Shown piece by piece: positions 1 through 11,431 of a DNA stretch of 64,000 bases. Below the pieces are notes generated by a model. It was not told the DNA's origin. It searched no databases and saw only the letters and a program-made list of their open reading frames with translations. The stretch comes from Atherinomorus stipes (lineage: Eukaryota; Chordata; Actinopteri; Atheriniformes; Atherinidae), in the NCBI GenBank assembly GCA_023101725.1, contig JALJCO010009025.1:186001-250000 (forward strand), written 5' to 3'. Position 1 is the first letter of the stretch, and each line of letters opens with the position of its first letter. Position numbers and translations under genes: made by a program.

Positions 1-634
1 AGTTATTTGAGAGGTAACTGTGTTCTGTGGTGGCTTTTCTTTTCTTTTGAAGAATTACAAAAAAAACAGTTTTATTAATTGTTTGTTTTCTTTGTTTTTA
101 GACGCCAACCTTCTAGCCATTGCCGTTTTGCTCCACTTATTTTATTCCTTTTGTTCCTTTTTTTTTTTTAAACTTTATTTTGTGCCTAATACATTTTATA
201 TTGTTCCCTCAGGAAGCTAGGGTGACCTGTCAATAACAGAACTGTGCCGTGTGACAGCTGGTCGAGCCGGGCTTAAGGTGGTGCAGGCCGTCATCCATAC
301 TCCAAACGTCCCTCTTTGTCCTGTTGGTTCAGTGTGCGGTGAAGTGCAGGTTTTTAAACATTACTTATTTTATATTGCATGCTAGCATGGTATTATTAAT
401 TGGACAGGATGTGGATGGGGCCTGAGTCCACCTGGGCTTGTATTTGTTTTTAGCTGTGATATGGGCTTGAGCCCCTGAAACTGGTTACCGGCTGTATCTC
501 AACCCAAATGTGCCTCTTTGTTTTTTTGCAGGCTTCGGTTGAATACTGTTTGCACTTGCATGCAAATGTAGCAGTTGACAGTCCTGTAACTATGCCCCTG
601 AGTGATCATGTGTCCTGGCTACTTGGCCACAGAG
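1..634. other. no gene recognised
   Basis: AT-rich sequence with poly-T runs. No ORF with family features, no RNA gene and no clear repeat boundary was seen before the inverted repeat that begins at 635. Confidence 0.4.
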
Positions 635-1837
635 TAGGGTTGCCACCCATCCCGTAAAATACAGAATCATCCTTTAATTGACAATAAAATGTTGCGCCCC
701 GTATTGAACCAATACGGGGCACCATTTGTTCCGTATTTCCATAAATTTCAAACACTCATGTCTGTCACACACATATAAACATTGAATTTAGTATTAATAA
801 GCAGAATAAAACAGGAAATTTTAAAGCCAGCAAAAACCAGCGGGATCCAGCAGGATCCTCCAGGATCCCGTGTCCCTGCCTGCCTGTGCGCCTGCATGTG
901 TTGCTGTCACGCGAGCTCCTCACTCCATCCACACCTTTTAAAAATGTCCACACTTGAATCTCCAGCATGTTCTCAAAAGTGAAAACGCTTGCAAAAGAAA
1001 ATATGTGAGTGGGAACAGGCCCATCCTTGGCTGGACAGGGTCAATGGAGATGATGAAGAAAACTGTAAAATATGTCGACGAGTGTTTTCTGTGGCATGCT
1101 GTCCAAACGTGCTACTTTGTTTTATTATAAAGTTCGGCCCTTCACCCTGGCGAATCGCTTTGATCCACTTCTTCCTTAGTATCATTTCAGTCGGGAATCC
1201 ATGAAAACTTAAGTAGGGTTGGCGTTGTTTATTCGATTTACATTGGATTGGGACATTGGATTCAGCTATTGTTGAACTAGCCCAGAAGAGGAAACGCTTA
1301 AATTCGACAAGTTCTGGAAACCAGAACACGAAGCATGATAATCCCCTATAGATCACTTTAACAGTTACATTCAGTTCTTAATGTATTTCCTAGGTTTATA
1401 TTTTAAGTTAATTGTTGCACACTCCACACAAACAGATCTCCTTTGGGTGTTCGTGTCACGTGATGTGTGCATGACAGTATCTCATTAATTAGGTTTTATT
1501 GATAATGCAATAACTAAGTTTTGTGCTTAGGGCACTTTGTTATATATTTTTTCCTCATTTATTTTAAATAGGAATGGATGTAATTGCAATGTATGTAGCC
1601 TAAATAACGGCACTTTCTATACAACAATGTTGCATAAACAATGTGTTCATTGCAGCATTTCAAGCTTGAAGTGTCACCAATTGTTTTATTGATCACTCCT
1701 AAAAACACTGGTGCAAAAAAAAAAAGCATACCACTGCTGTGGCGGGCCACAGTGCGGGTATCGGCCTGTGGTGATCATGGCCCCGATGAGCTATGGTAGG
1801 TGTCCCTTATTTTTTTTTCTGAAAGGCGGCAACCCTA
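635..1837. mobile_element. hAT-like DNA transposon remnant
   Basis: The ends are the inverted pair TAGGGTTGCC (635-644) and GGCAACCCTA (1,828-1,837). The flanks ccacagag (627-634) and tgacagag (1,838-1,845) match at 6 of 8 positions, as expected for a decayed 8-bp hAT target duplication. Just inside the left end is a hairpin (696-720) with 11-bp arms and a 3-nt loop. On the plus strand about 990-1,095 reads as a transposase N-terminus, with a PWL-like motif followed by a Cys-x2-Cys pair (CKICRR), similar in style to the BED/zinc-finger start of hAT proteins. From about 1,108 the homology switches to a THAP fragment on the other strand, so the element is a mosaic. The family name is inferred. 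Confidence 0.6.
1108..1345 (-). pseudogene. THAP-domain fragment
   Basis: Minus-strand translation contains CKSNKQRQPYLSFHGFP followed by RKKWIKA and GPNFIIK, the front half of a THAP zinc finger. The same sequence recurs at 11,925-12,172 (minus) and 11,434-11,690 (plus). Here the second zinc pair (Cys-x2-His) is lost and the frame is disrupted, so it is a fragment inside the hAT-like element rather than a gene. Confidence 0.55.
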
Positions 1838-1848
1838 TGACAGAGATA

Positions 1849-1925
1849 TGCCTTTGGCTGACTGGTTAGCACACATGACTTTCATCTAGGAGTCTGGGGA
1901 TCAAAGATCAAATCCTGCCTGGGCC
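1849..1925 (+). repeat. tRNA-like / tRNA-derived SINE head
   Basis: A box A-like TGGCTGACTGG (1,855-1,865, one mismatch to the usual pattern) is followed about 40 nt later by a perfect box B, GATCAAATCC (1,906-1,915). An anticodon-arm-like GACTT/GAGTC stem lies between them, but its loop is 8 nt and the acceptor stem pairs poorly. This fits a pol III promoter relic or SINE head, not a working tRNA. Confidence 0.4.
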
Positions 1926-3649
1926 CTTGTTGTGTACCTTGCCACATTCTGGCATTGTCAAAGTTTGAACCTGCGTATATGTTGCCACACAAAGATATGC
2001 TACTTTTGCAGTATTTGCTACAATTTCCTATTTCCTTTAAAGGCTTCCTGTGTAGATGTGTAGATCTTTTCATACAGAAAATACCATCAAAATAGAGAGG
2101 GAAAAGGGCAGAGTAAACATCCTGAGAATGCTGAAATAGCACAGAAACTGCACTACTCATTTTGGGGGATCTAAGGAATTCCCTTAAGGGCCTCTGGCAG
2201 TTCTTGGATCCCACTTTGGGACCAAAAAAGTGTACACTGTAGGCCTCAATAAACACCTTACAGGAAGCATTAACTTTTAATGCTCTTCTACCAATTTTTT
2301 TTTTTTTTTAAATAAATGCACAACCACCATATATCTTTCCTTGGATTTTATGCTTAATGTTCACATTCAAACAGACAGACACGTTCAGCAAATCAGTTTG
2401 CTGTGCTGGGGGGATTTTTGCTCTTTTTGCTTAAATCAAAAGGTTAGCCTCTGAGTAGTGGCCATTTTGATACATGTCAGTCTGAGATACTGAGGCAAAG
2501 CTCTGTAACATCAAAGAGTTCACAATAAAACAGAATTCAGAGAATGCTAGAGTTAAAGAAAATTACCTCTAATAAGTGGGTGGTTGCAAGATGCAAGGAA
2601 AAAAAGAGGGAGAGAAAATTAACAGAGGTACCTGAAGTAGCTGGAGAATTTGAGATCAGAGATACCCCAAAACACACACTTTTCCAGACACACACTGTCA
2701 TTTCAAATCTTGCACTGATTGTTTCAGCTGTGTCGGCACAGCTGACGCCTATACAGCAGGGTTGACTGTGTGGCAAACACAATAGTTACCACCTCATGGT
2801 TGGATGTTTTAACCAGCAAAACACATGAAAGTTCACACATATGTTTATACTTTGGAAATTTTTCCCCATCAGACTCAGAAATTTAAAAGGTAGAGAGTGT
2901 CTAATCGTACAGATTGAAACCTCCCTAACACTCAGAATTATAAAACCTGACTTGAAAATTAATTGTCAGACATAATTGAAATTAATGATTTATTTATCTC
3001 AGTTCAATTTTTTTGACCCTATCATAGCTAAGCGCTAAAAAATTAAGACAATGAATAATAGCAGTCATTAAATGGCAATAAATACAGGAACACAGATTCC
3101 TGTGTTCCTGTATGTAAAAAAAAAAGGCTATTTGCCTTTTAGGCTTTGTAAACAAAAATTGTATATGGCAGACACACCATGTCCACGTCAACAAACAGGA
3201 ACACAACACAATGATGTCTTTTAAAGGGCATCAACTCTAAAGTCACTCAACTCTGTCTAATGTTAGAAAACCATGTTGACTTTAATGTTTGTGTCTATTT
3301 TGAAATGAGTGAGTAAATATGATTGAAAGGATTGTGCCAAGCCATCATGATTATCTCAAATGATTGTAATAAGATACAATTATATAACAACTGTGACAGG
3401 CCTGGTAATCTGTTTTCCAAATATTCAAGTAAAAAAAAGCTTCAAATTATGATTTTCTCAGGAGCATACAGTCATCACAGTTTTCAAGGTGGACGAGCAA
3501 AGTGTCAATAATTCACTCACTGTATGTCAACTGAACATCTCATCTGTTTAGACAACCTGCCCACAGTTTTTTTTTTTTTGGGGGGGGGGGGGTCTTGTTG
3601 CTTTGTTGTTGTTGGTTTTGTGAAGTCATCTTTGTTCCCAAAGCCACTG
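1926..3649. other. no gene recognised; one strong hairpin
   Basis: AT-rich unique-looking sequence. The one clear structure is a perfect inverted repeat at 3,082-3,113 (14-bp arms, 4-nt loop). A homopolymer junction of T and G runs lies near 3,568-3,592. Confidence 0.4.
3082..3113. repeat. perfect hairpin, 14-bp arms
   Basis: The arms atacaggaacacag and ctgtgttcctgtat flank the loop attc. No mismatches. Confidence 0.75.
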
Positions 3650-4990
3650 AAAACAGATGTACTTCTGCTAAAAACGGACAATCTAGACGAGACACAAATG
3701 AACAACTACCGTACATGTCAATTTCCAATCTTCCATTTTTAAATAACATCATTCTAAAAGCTGTCTTTCATCAGCTAAATGACTTTTTGGGACAAATCAA
3801 CTGCTATGATGTCTTCCAGTCAGGTTTTAGACAGCACCACAGTACTAAGACTGCTCTAACCAAAGTGATTAATGACATATGTCTGAATACAGACAGTGGA
3901 AAAATGTCAGTGTTGGTTTCACTGGATCTCAGTGGTGCATTTGACCACATTTTATAATTCCAATGACTGGAGAACTGGATCGGTTTCTGGCACCATAATA
4001 AACTGGTTTAAACTTATTAAGCGAACAGGTAGTACTTTGTGTCAATAAATAACTTTACATGTGAACAGACATGACTTACATGTGGAGTTCCCCAAGGCTC
4101 CATCCTAGGGCCTCTTCTGTTCAACATCTACATGTTCCCACTGGCCCAGGTTATAAAGAACAACAATATTAGTTATCATAGCTACGTATGCAGATGACAC
4201 ACAGATATATGTTAAAATGTCACTGAGAGACCAATGCCCCGTATAGGCTCTTGGTAAATGCATTGAAGAGACGAATGACTGGATGTGCCACATCTTTCTT
4301 CAGTTGAACAAAAACAAAACTGAGGTGATTGTTTGTGGAGTCAAAGAAAAATGACAGCAAGTCGCCACAGAGTGTCCTGAAAACCACCAGCCAGGCCAGA
4401 AATCTATGTGTAGTGATGGACTCAGACTTAAATTTTGAAAAACATAACAAGGCAATTGCACATTCAGCTGAGCCTACTACCATCTGAAGAACATCTCAAG
4501 TACTAAAATAAAATAAAAAAAATCTGATGTTTCAGCAAAATCTGGAAAAACATTCATCTTTAATCGGCTTAATTATCCTAACAGCGTCTTTACAGTCTAA
4601 CTAAAAAAAACAACAACATCAACAATCAGACAGCTGCAGCTCATTCCAAACTCTGCTGCCTGAGTTCTCACTAAGATCAAAACAGTGGTTCACATCAGTC
4701 CAGTTCTGAGGTCTTTACACTAGCTAGCTGGCTGTCCATCAGAGGATAGACTTCAAAGTTCTGTTGTTGGTCTATAAATCTCTGGATGGTTTAGGACCAC
4801 TTTACCCCAGTCACCTCCTGACCCGGCATAAAGCTACCAGACCCCTCTGGTCATCTGGATCCAGTCTTTTATCAGTTCCCAGTGTCAGAACCAGATATGG
4901 AGAAGTGTTCAGCTTCGATGCTCCACGTGTCTGAAACAAACTCCCAGAAAGCCTCAAATCAGCTGAAACACTCAGTTTATTTAAATACAT
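3650..4990 (+). pseudogene. L2/CR1-like LINE reverse transcriptase relic
   Basis: Plus-strand translations in shifting frames show, in order, reverse transcriptase blocks of a fish non-LTR element: NLDETQMNNYR near 3,680, FQSGFRQHHSTKTALTK near 3,820, LVSLDLSGAFD near 3,910, GVPQGSILGPLLFNIY near 4,085, the catalytic YADDTQIY near 4,190, and near 4,900 an FSF-APRV-x-N-LPESL-like 3' terminal block. Frames change and stops interrupt, so it is dead. The order and spacing fit the 3' half of an L2/CR1-clade ORF2; the exact clade is inferred. Confidence 0.8.
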
Positions 4991-5188
4991 GGCCGTTTCT
5001 CAATATGCGTACTTGTGCGTACTTGCGTGCTCGTGGACTCGTGAAACGTCATCACCCGGGGTCCAAGTCATGTTCCGTTAAAAAGTTTGCTTCTGAGCAA
5101 GTTCGCTGGAAATCCCCGGATGAAAACTTGCTCCACCCATTTTACCAAGCATGCAGCTTCAGAGGAGAGAGGGACCCAACTGCAGTCA

Positions 5189-5262
5189 TTGGGGTCCTTA
5201 ACCCCCCACCAACTGCTCCCCGGGCGCTTTAAGTAGCAGCCCACTGCTCTCTGATACTCACA
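5189..5262 (-). repeat. SINE-like dispersed repeat, copy 1
   Basis: The reverse complement matches 39,511-39,600: shared blocks are gagcagtggg, gcagttggtggggg and ttaaggacc. The same motif is common in fish genomes; class assignment is inferred. Confidence 0.5.
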
Positions 5263-5337
5263 GTACAGAGATGGGTGAAATGCAGAGCCCTAATTTCCCC
5301 TCGGGGATCATACAAGTATAACAAAAAAAAAAAAAAA

Positions 5338-5556
5338 GACATCGCCATATATCCAATCCATTCCGGAAGTCCTAATCGGAAGTTTGTTCCTCATGTAACT
5401 GACTAAAATTTAACCCTATCCCTGACCCTTCTCCTAATCCTTACCACCCAACTACACCAAACGCATCAGTTTGCAAGCCGCAGATAAATACTCTTAGTGG
5501 TGTTTAACTAACTTCCGCTAGAGACTTCCTGTATGGATTGGATATATGGCGGCGTC
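5338..5556. mobile_element. short inverted-repeat MITE
   Basis: The left arm 5,338-5,371 and right arm 5,523-5,556 are near-perfect inverted repeats (core ccatatatccaatccat), about 34 bp each, around a 150-bp interior. No target duplication was identified. Confidence 0.65.
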
Positions 5557-5710
5557 CTTATCGGCTATTGTAACTGCAGTTAGGTACTCTTGTCAGAGGA
5601 GGCTCGTGCGTACTTGACCAGATATAAATCCCAAAATGCACCACGCACACGCGCAGCGTTTGGCAGCCTCCTCCTCCCTTCTCCGCCTCCAACAGCCAAA
5701 CCTCAGCGAT

Positions 5711-5745
5711 CATCCCTATTCTTTACCCCGTAAAGAATAGGGATG
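5711..5745. repeat. perfect hairpin, 15-bp arms
   Basis: The arms catccctattcttta and taaagaatagggatg flank the loop ccccg with no mismatch. Confidence 0.75.
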
Positions 5746-8083
5746 GGGGTCTCTGAGATTTTGACTGTACAGACACTGTGCAATTGATAAATTATGGTAA
5801 TATTCACACAGAAATGAGTTTAAGTATAGCTGCATACATTTTTTAAGTTTTCTATTGACATTGTGATCAAATTGTTGTGAATATTAAAATTATATAAGCC
5901 TTAAATATGTAGTGTCCCTTCCTGCAGCTAAAACAGCTCTGACTCGAACATGGCACCTGTTGGCATGCTGGCTTGCTTACTTTTTCTGGGTCAGACATAC
6001 CCTAACATCCCACAGATGCTTGATCAGATTGAGATCTATGGGGAACAGGTCAATGCCGTGGGCACTTAGTCATACTCCTCGAGCACTTTTTGCTGTCTGG
6101 TGGGAAATGCTGTTAGTTAAATGCCAGGTTCCCCAACAGAACACTGCAGTTTCACAAACAGGATCATTGTTATTGACTTTTCTTTTAGTGGATGTAATGT
6201 TGTCATTAGCTGCAGCTGTTATATCTGCTGCATGTGACTAAAAAAGGAAGGTCAGATTTTCATGGAGAGGGGAAACACGGTGCAACACCCTATCAACATC
6301 CACAGCCGTTTAGCTGGTAAAATTACAGTATACATCAAAGATTTATTGCATCTCAACACAGTTTAAAATATCTGGGACAAATTCAACCACAAAGACCTCC
6401 AGCTAATATCTCCCCATGGAGGAAACTGCTGAAGATTGTTTAAAGTCTCCCTGTGTGCGCGAGTGTGTGTTGGTTGTCGTCAATTGTTATTGGGTCTCCC
6501 CGGGTGTGTGTTTCCACTCCCCTTCTTCGTTTTTTTTTTCCTCTCCTTCCAGCTCATCTCACTCGTCTCACACTTACTGTCTTGTGTAACTCATGCAAGA
6601 CTTTCTGCTCCACAGGATCATTTCATGCATTTTTCACTCCAGCTCTGTCACTGTGTTGTTTTCAGATGCTGGTTTACATTAGACATGAAACACACACGCA
6701 CACACACGCAACAGCACTTACAGAAATGCATCCCCTCTGTTATCGGTTGAGGATGGGTTTCTAGGCCAAACATTATTATCCGTGTGCGAATGCCGCCCAA
6801 TGGGTGCGTTTCCATGGTGACCATCACACAACCTTATATATGGGGAAGCACTATATCCCATGCCGTCATTACAACCACATACACACACACTCACACACAC
6901 AGACTGTGGGAATTCGATTTGAGATCAATAATCCTGATCAATTGCTGACATTTCCATGACAACCACCTTAGGGCACATCCCAATCCACTTTACATGCTCA
7001 CATATGCAGTGACACTGAGTCATCCTGCTCCTTCACTTGACCTGGCTGAAGTAGCAGTACATGAAGAGGTTAACAGGACAGTCACACATGGACATGCGTG
7101 GTCAGCGGTGTCCATGTCAGCTTCCTAAAGTTTCAGTTTCCAGAGCAAAAGGACAATAGAGTCAGCTAACTGGACTTGACTACATCATGATGTTTACTTA
7201 ACATACTTGGATGTATTTTTTAAAATGGTGTATTAATGTAAGTCTTACTGCATTAAAAAAAAAAACTTATAATAAATCCAACATGCAGTATAGAGACAAA
7301 ATAAAAGCAAAGAAAGCTCAAATATAAAAATGAACCATATTAGTTCATACTTTAAGCTTAAATATAAGGGAATTTATCCCATGAAGCATGGTAAATAGTT
7401 ACTGAAGCTCCTGGTGTATTACAATAAATAATTTAAGTGTAAAAAGAGGGGTCCTGTGTAGAAGAAACTGAGTAAAGATACTGATATTCTGAAGAGACTG
7501 TAATTGCATAATTAATATAAGTGTATTATGTCATTTTTTTTCTACTCGGGAGTTAATTAAAATTACATGATACTGGGAAAGGGGTGGGACACAAGTCTGG
7601 AAAATCAATTTTCCTGGGCTAATTATTGAAACACTTATAACTAATATAGCATAACAGCTTTAGCCCTTCCATCTTTTTGATTTTAACAATAAGATTACAT
7701 TTAAAATGAACACCTCCATTCATTTTCTACTCTTCAGTGTAGCCTTTACGAGCTCATAACTCTCAGTTGTATATGCAAATGCCAGCATGCCTACAAACAA
7801 GCAAACATTAGGTGGAAAAAATGTGAAGCTGTGAAACCATGAAAGCAATGTATACAATTTGACTGACACAACAGAAATAAATATTTTATTTGAGCTATTC
7901 AGTCAGAAAAACTCTCAATAAACTCACAACTGAAAATACCATTGGTTAAAAAGACAAATAAACACAAAAAGTATATGATGAAACACAAAGTACATGATAA
8001 AATCTGGTTATGTATTGTTTCTTTATGTGGAAAATTAGTCTTTTATGCATGTGACCATTGCTACTATCAGTCTGAGTACAATG
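5746..8083. other. no gene recognised
   Basis: About 5,905-6,110 resembles a dispersed fish repeat (cccacagatgcttgatcaga), without clear ends. There are short AC-rich tracts near 6,695 and 6,880. The rest is AT-rich with no supported ORF. Confidence 0.35.
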
Positions 8084-8127
8084 TGATCAAGACCGTAACT
8101 AGCCATGATCAAGACCGTAACTAGCCA
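8084..8127. repeat. 22-bp tandem duplication
   Basis: A 22-bp unit starting tgatcaagaccgtaact occurs twice in a row, at 8,084-8,105 and 8,106-8,127, without mismatch. Confidence 0.8.
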
Positions 8128-8527
8128 TGAGGTACCTGAGATAAATACCTCGGTTAATATTTCGTGGGATTATTTATTTATTTATATAAAATAAACAATA
8201 TTCGTTTTACAAATATATGAAAATCTATATTGACATTTTAAAATTGAAGTAACAACAACAAAAAAACAGTACTATTTGTCATGTTTGCATTTGAAATGTA
8301 ACAGGGCCAGAAATAGTCTCTGGCCAGTAAGTAGCAGGTAAAAGCAAACATTTTCTCATGGCAAATGAGCCATTTGTTTTAATTTTCTTGTCATATATCA
8401 CCACATTAATCACAACATTCAAGTCTTTCACTGTTTCATTCTCTAAATGGCCTTTTCTTCTTACCCAATGGGGTCTATGCACAACTCCTTCCTGAACTTA
8501 CTAGTGTTCCTTTATTTCCTCTTTCTT

Positions 8528-8600
8528 CATTGGACAAACTGATAAATCCAGGTGTGCCTGATCTCAGTTATGGCCAGACACACCTAAATTAATCAGTTTG
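8528..8600. mobile_element. palindromic MITE, copy 1
   Basis: The inverted arms 8,534-8,556 and 8,577-8,600 share the core aatccaggtgtg. A second copy with the same arms lies at 37,949-38,038. Confidence 0.6.
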
Positions 8601-9060
8601 TTACATTCAGCTTGGTTTAGTGGTTGGTTGGAACAACTGCTGGACAGGATTTTTACTTTCTGGACCAGGAATGGATATCTACTTCTGGATAGAATAAAAT
8701 AAAATACAAATCTTAACTGTCTGTCATGCACTCATAGCAAATTAAACACAATTATGTTTCATTTTTTCATTGCGTCACGTTGGGCCGTGTAGCTGATGAA
8801 GATGAAATCTGCTCTAAAGTTGGTGGCAAACACTGACAGCTGTGGCAAAGTTAACACTGGCTGCAACCTGAATCAGCTGACTTTGAAAGGGCTGCAAAAA
8901 TTTCTGAACATGTAAGCACACTTCATAAACCGTTCTGAAAGATGCAACAAATTTCATTTCTGAAAGCAGTAGCAGCTGGTGTGAAGCCGTTTTGACAGTG
9001 GACGCAACAACGCGACCACGCTGCTTGCTGGGCAAACGAGTGTTGCTTTCATGGTCCATA

Positions 9061-10251
9061 CAGTGGCGGACTGGCCATCGGGAGCACCGGGACATTTCCC
9101 GGTGGCCTGGCCGCCAAACTGGCCTGGCCTGTCCCGTTTGAGTTTTAAATAAATAATCCGTCATGCCGGCTGTCTCATGAAACTCAAAGACACAGGCAGA
9201 AACGTTGAGCGCCCCCCCTCCACGAGGGGCAAGATGGAGCAGCAGCGTCAGGGCAAGAGAAAAGGTGGAGCAGAGAGGGAAAGACTTAAGAAGAAAAATA
9301 CGCAGCAACAGATGAAGAAAAGTGCATCAAAGTAACTGACATGTTTGACAGTCAGTGAGCAGGTGAGATATAAACACACGAGTGGTGAAAAGTGACAAAA
9401 GATGCACACCCGTCCATCCAGCTAGCTTAATGATGAGCTGATGAGTGAAATCTAGCTTAATTAGAAAAGAAAATGTTTTAAATTGTAACAAAGGATATTG
9501 TAGATTTTAGCATAGGGTTAACAATACAGATGTAAGATAATACATGATGAATATTGAAATCCTTGTATATTTTATTTAACTTCTATTTAAGCAGGTAAAA
9601 AAAATGAGATCAAGAAAACATTTACATAGCCAATGCATGTAAAATGGTCAATTTCTGGATCCAAAAATATGGAAAAATTGTGGGTGGCTATTGGATTATT
9701 TATTTTTAACAAAGATGGAGAAGGGAGCAGTACTAGTACTGTCAGCAGCACTAGTGCTGCAAGAGCTCCTGCGGTTACGGCAGTGGTGGACAGCAGCAGC
9801 AGTGAGGAATCACAGCAAGAACCTAAAGGTACAATTTAAGTACAAACCAAACATGCTGGTGATAGTTTTAGAATAATTAATAGAATAACCTGTTAGATTA
9901 TAAATAGGCTGAGTATCAAGTTTAGGTGGATGATGGTGTAATTTTATTTTAATTAACAATATGGTTAATTGTACAGACTGCACATTTAACCATATTGTAG
10001 TTGATTAAGTAGGATTTCAGTTTATGTGATTTGCATGCAGGTTGTTGCAGCACAATGAATGTTTATTTTGTAAGGGAAAAGAAACAAAAAGCTGTGTGTG
10101 GCCACATGTGGAGCCTTTGTTTTATTATTTTACAGTCTTACATCAGTAGGTGCCCAGCCTAATTCACTCTGAGTGTTATGCTTTAATTTGGTGGAGGTGG
10201 CCTGGGATGGTGTCAAATTTCTGGCTTGAATTATTGTCCCAGTCCGCCCTG
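9061..10251. mobile_element. hAT-type element with perfect 8-bp TSD
   Basis: It starts CAGTGGCGGACTGG (9,061) and ends CCAGTCCGCCCTG (10,251), an inverted terminal pair of 13-14 bp. Both ends are flanked by GGTCCATA (9,053-9,060 and 10,252-10,259), a perfect 8-bp target duplication diagnostic of hAT-type insertion. The 1,191-bp body has only short ORFs (for example 9,633-9,839, plus, with a Ser-rich stretch), so it is non-autonomous. Confidence 0.85.
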
Positions 10252-10354
10252 GGTCCATACAATGGTAGGAATTTCCTCAGTTGATGTAGAAATATCTGAA
10301 GTCTTTTGACTTCTATTCTTTTCATTTATTTTGCCAGAGTCAAAGGCTGGGCCA

Positions 10355-10420
10355 CATGGAAGTTGGTTCTGGGCCGCATGTGGCCCGCAGGCCGCCATTT
10401 GAATAGCCCTGGGCTACAGT
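10355..10420. repeat. hAT-like terminal fragment
   Basis: The stretch with ggccgcatgtggcccgcagg followed by gccctggg resembles the common vertebrate hAT terminus that describes an inverted ggccgc/gcggcc hairpin. The opposite end was not found. Confidence 0.35.
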
Positions 10421-10618
10421 ATATGAGAGTGTCAAAAGTTATAAAAACTCAAATCAACAATATGTGATTGTGTAATTGTGTAATTACACAGTTTAAAGCA
10501 CTATTTATTTTACTTTTTGTTCATAAACACTCTTTTTTTTTTTTTTCGCTTGCATGGTTTTGTACCTCAGTTTCATAACCCTGGTTACGGCCCTAAATGT
10601 GATGACATTAGCATTTTG

Positions 10619-11371
10619 TTAAAGGTGCCATGACATCAAATTTCACTTTTCTGGGGCTTTTGGGGTATAATATGATCTGTTGTGCACTGATGAGGCCATG
10701 TAAATGTCCAGAGTGAGTATCAAAGTCCCTGTTTATGGTCTGTTAGCTTTGTTTCTTTGTTTTAAAAAAACGGTTGAATCAGACACCAGCTTATCATTTT
10801 ACGTAATTCAATTGCTCCAATAAGAGCACACCATCAAGCAAACAGCCCCCCCTCCTTCCACCCACCACTCTCACCCCCTCCCTCAGCTGTGAGTGGAGCT
10901 GAGTAGGCTAACTGCTGAGCAGTCAGGTCTGGGTTTTCAAACAAATGGATTTAAAAGAAAACTTCTGCAGCAACACTGAGGGAGGCGACCACAACCTTGT
11001 CATTACCTGTAAGTTTATTTCTTTTTGTTAAATGCTGTCTTGCCTGATAAACATAGCTCACTGTCTAAAATTCCCATATTGCTGACAGATAGCCTTTAGC
11101 AAAGTCTGACTACTAGGGCAGCTCAACCTACTTTCTCTAAATAAGGTTATAGCCAAATAAGGTATAGCCAATCAAAATGAAGTCAACTTGGTCTCCGGGT
11201 AAAGCTGCATATCATTACCGCACCCAACTCTTTTACTGAGGAAGGGAGGTCTAGCGTGCCAAAACAATCCCCCGCTGTAAAAAGTGATGTTTTTTTTCTT
11301 TGGAGTATTTACATATGCAGTTATGTCAACTACATGAACCAGTTTTTACTGTTATGTCATCACTCCTTTAA
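10619..11371 (+). mobile_element. TTAA-bounded MITE (family A), copy 1
   Basis: It begins TTAAAGGTGCCATGACAT and ends ATGTCATCACTCCTTTAA, an imperfect terminal inverted repeat inside TTAA. A second copy in the same orientation lies at 46,921-47,724 and matches along most of its length. TTAA target sites with purine-start ends suggest a Kolobok- or piggyBac-type mover; no transposase is encoded. Confidence 0.75.
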
Positions 11372-11431
11372 AGCACTGCCATACTTGAACAGGTCACATG
11401 ATTATTTATTTAGTATCGCTTGTCTTAGTGT

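Larger units (their letters stand above)
4991..5710. repeat. nested MITE cluster
   Basis: The LINE tail passes directly into a repeat with gtgcgtacttg motifs near 5,010 and again, inverted in context, near 5,605. Within it are a SINE-like block (5,189-5,262) and a smaller inverted-repeat element (5,338-5,556). No coding potential. Confidence 0.5.

Noticed and set aside
1882..2256. 124-codon minus-strand ORF
   Set aside because: Low-information sequence overlapping the tRNA-like unit, with no recognisable domain.
8814..9308. 164-codon minus-strand ORF
   Set aside because: It crosses the left boundary of the hAT element at 9,061, so it cannot be an ancestral gene; no motif was recognised.
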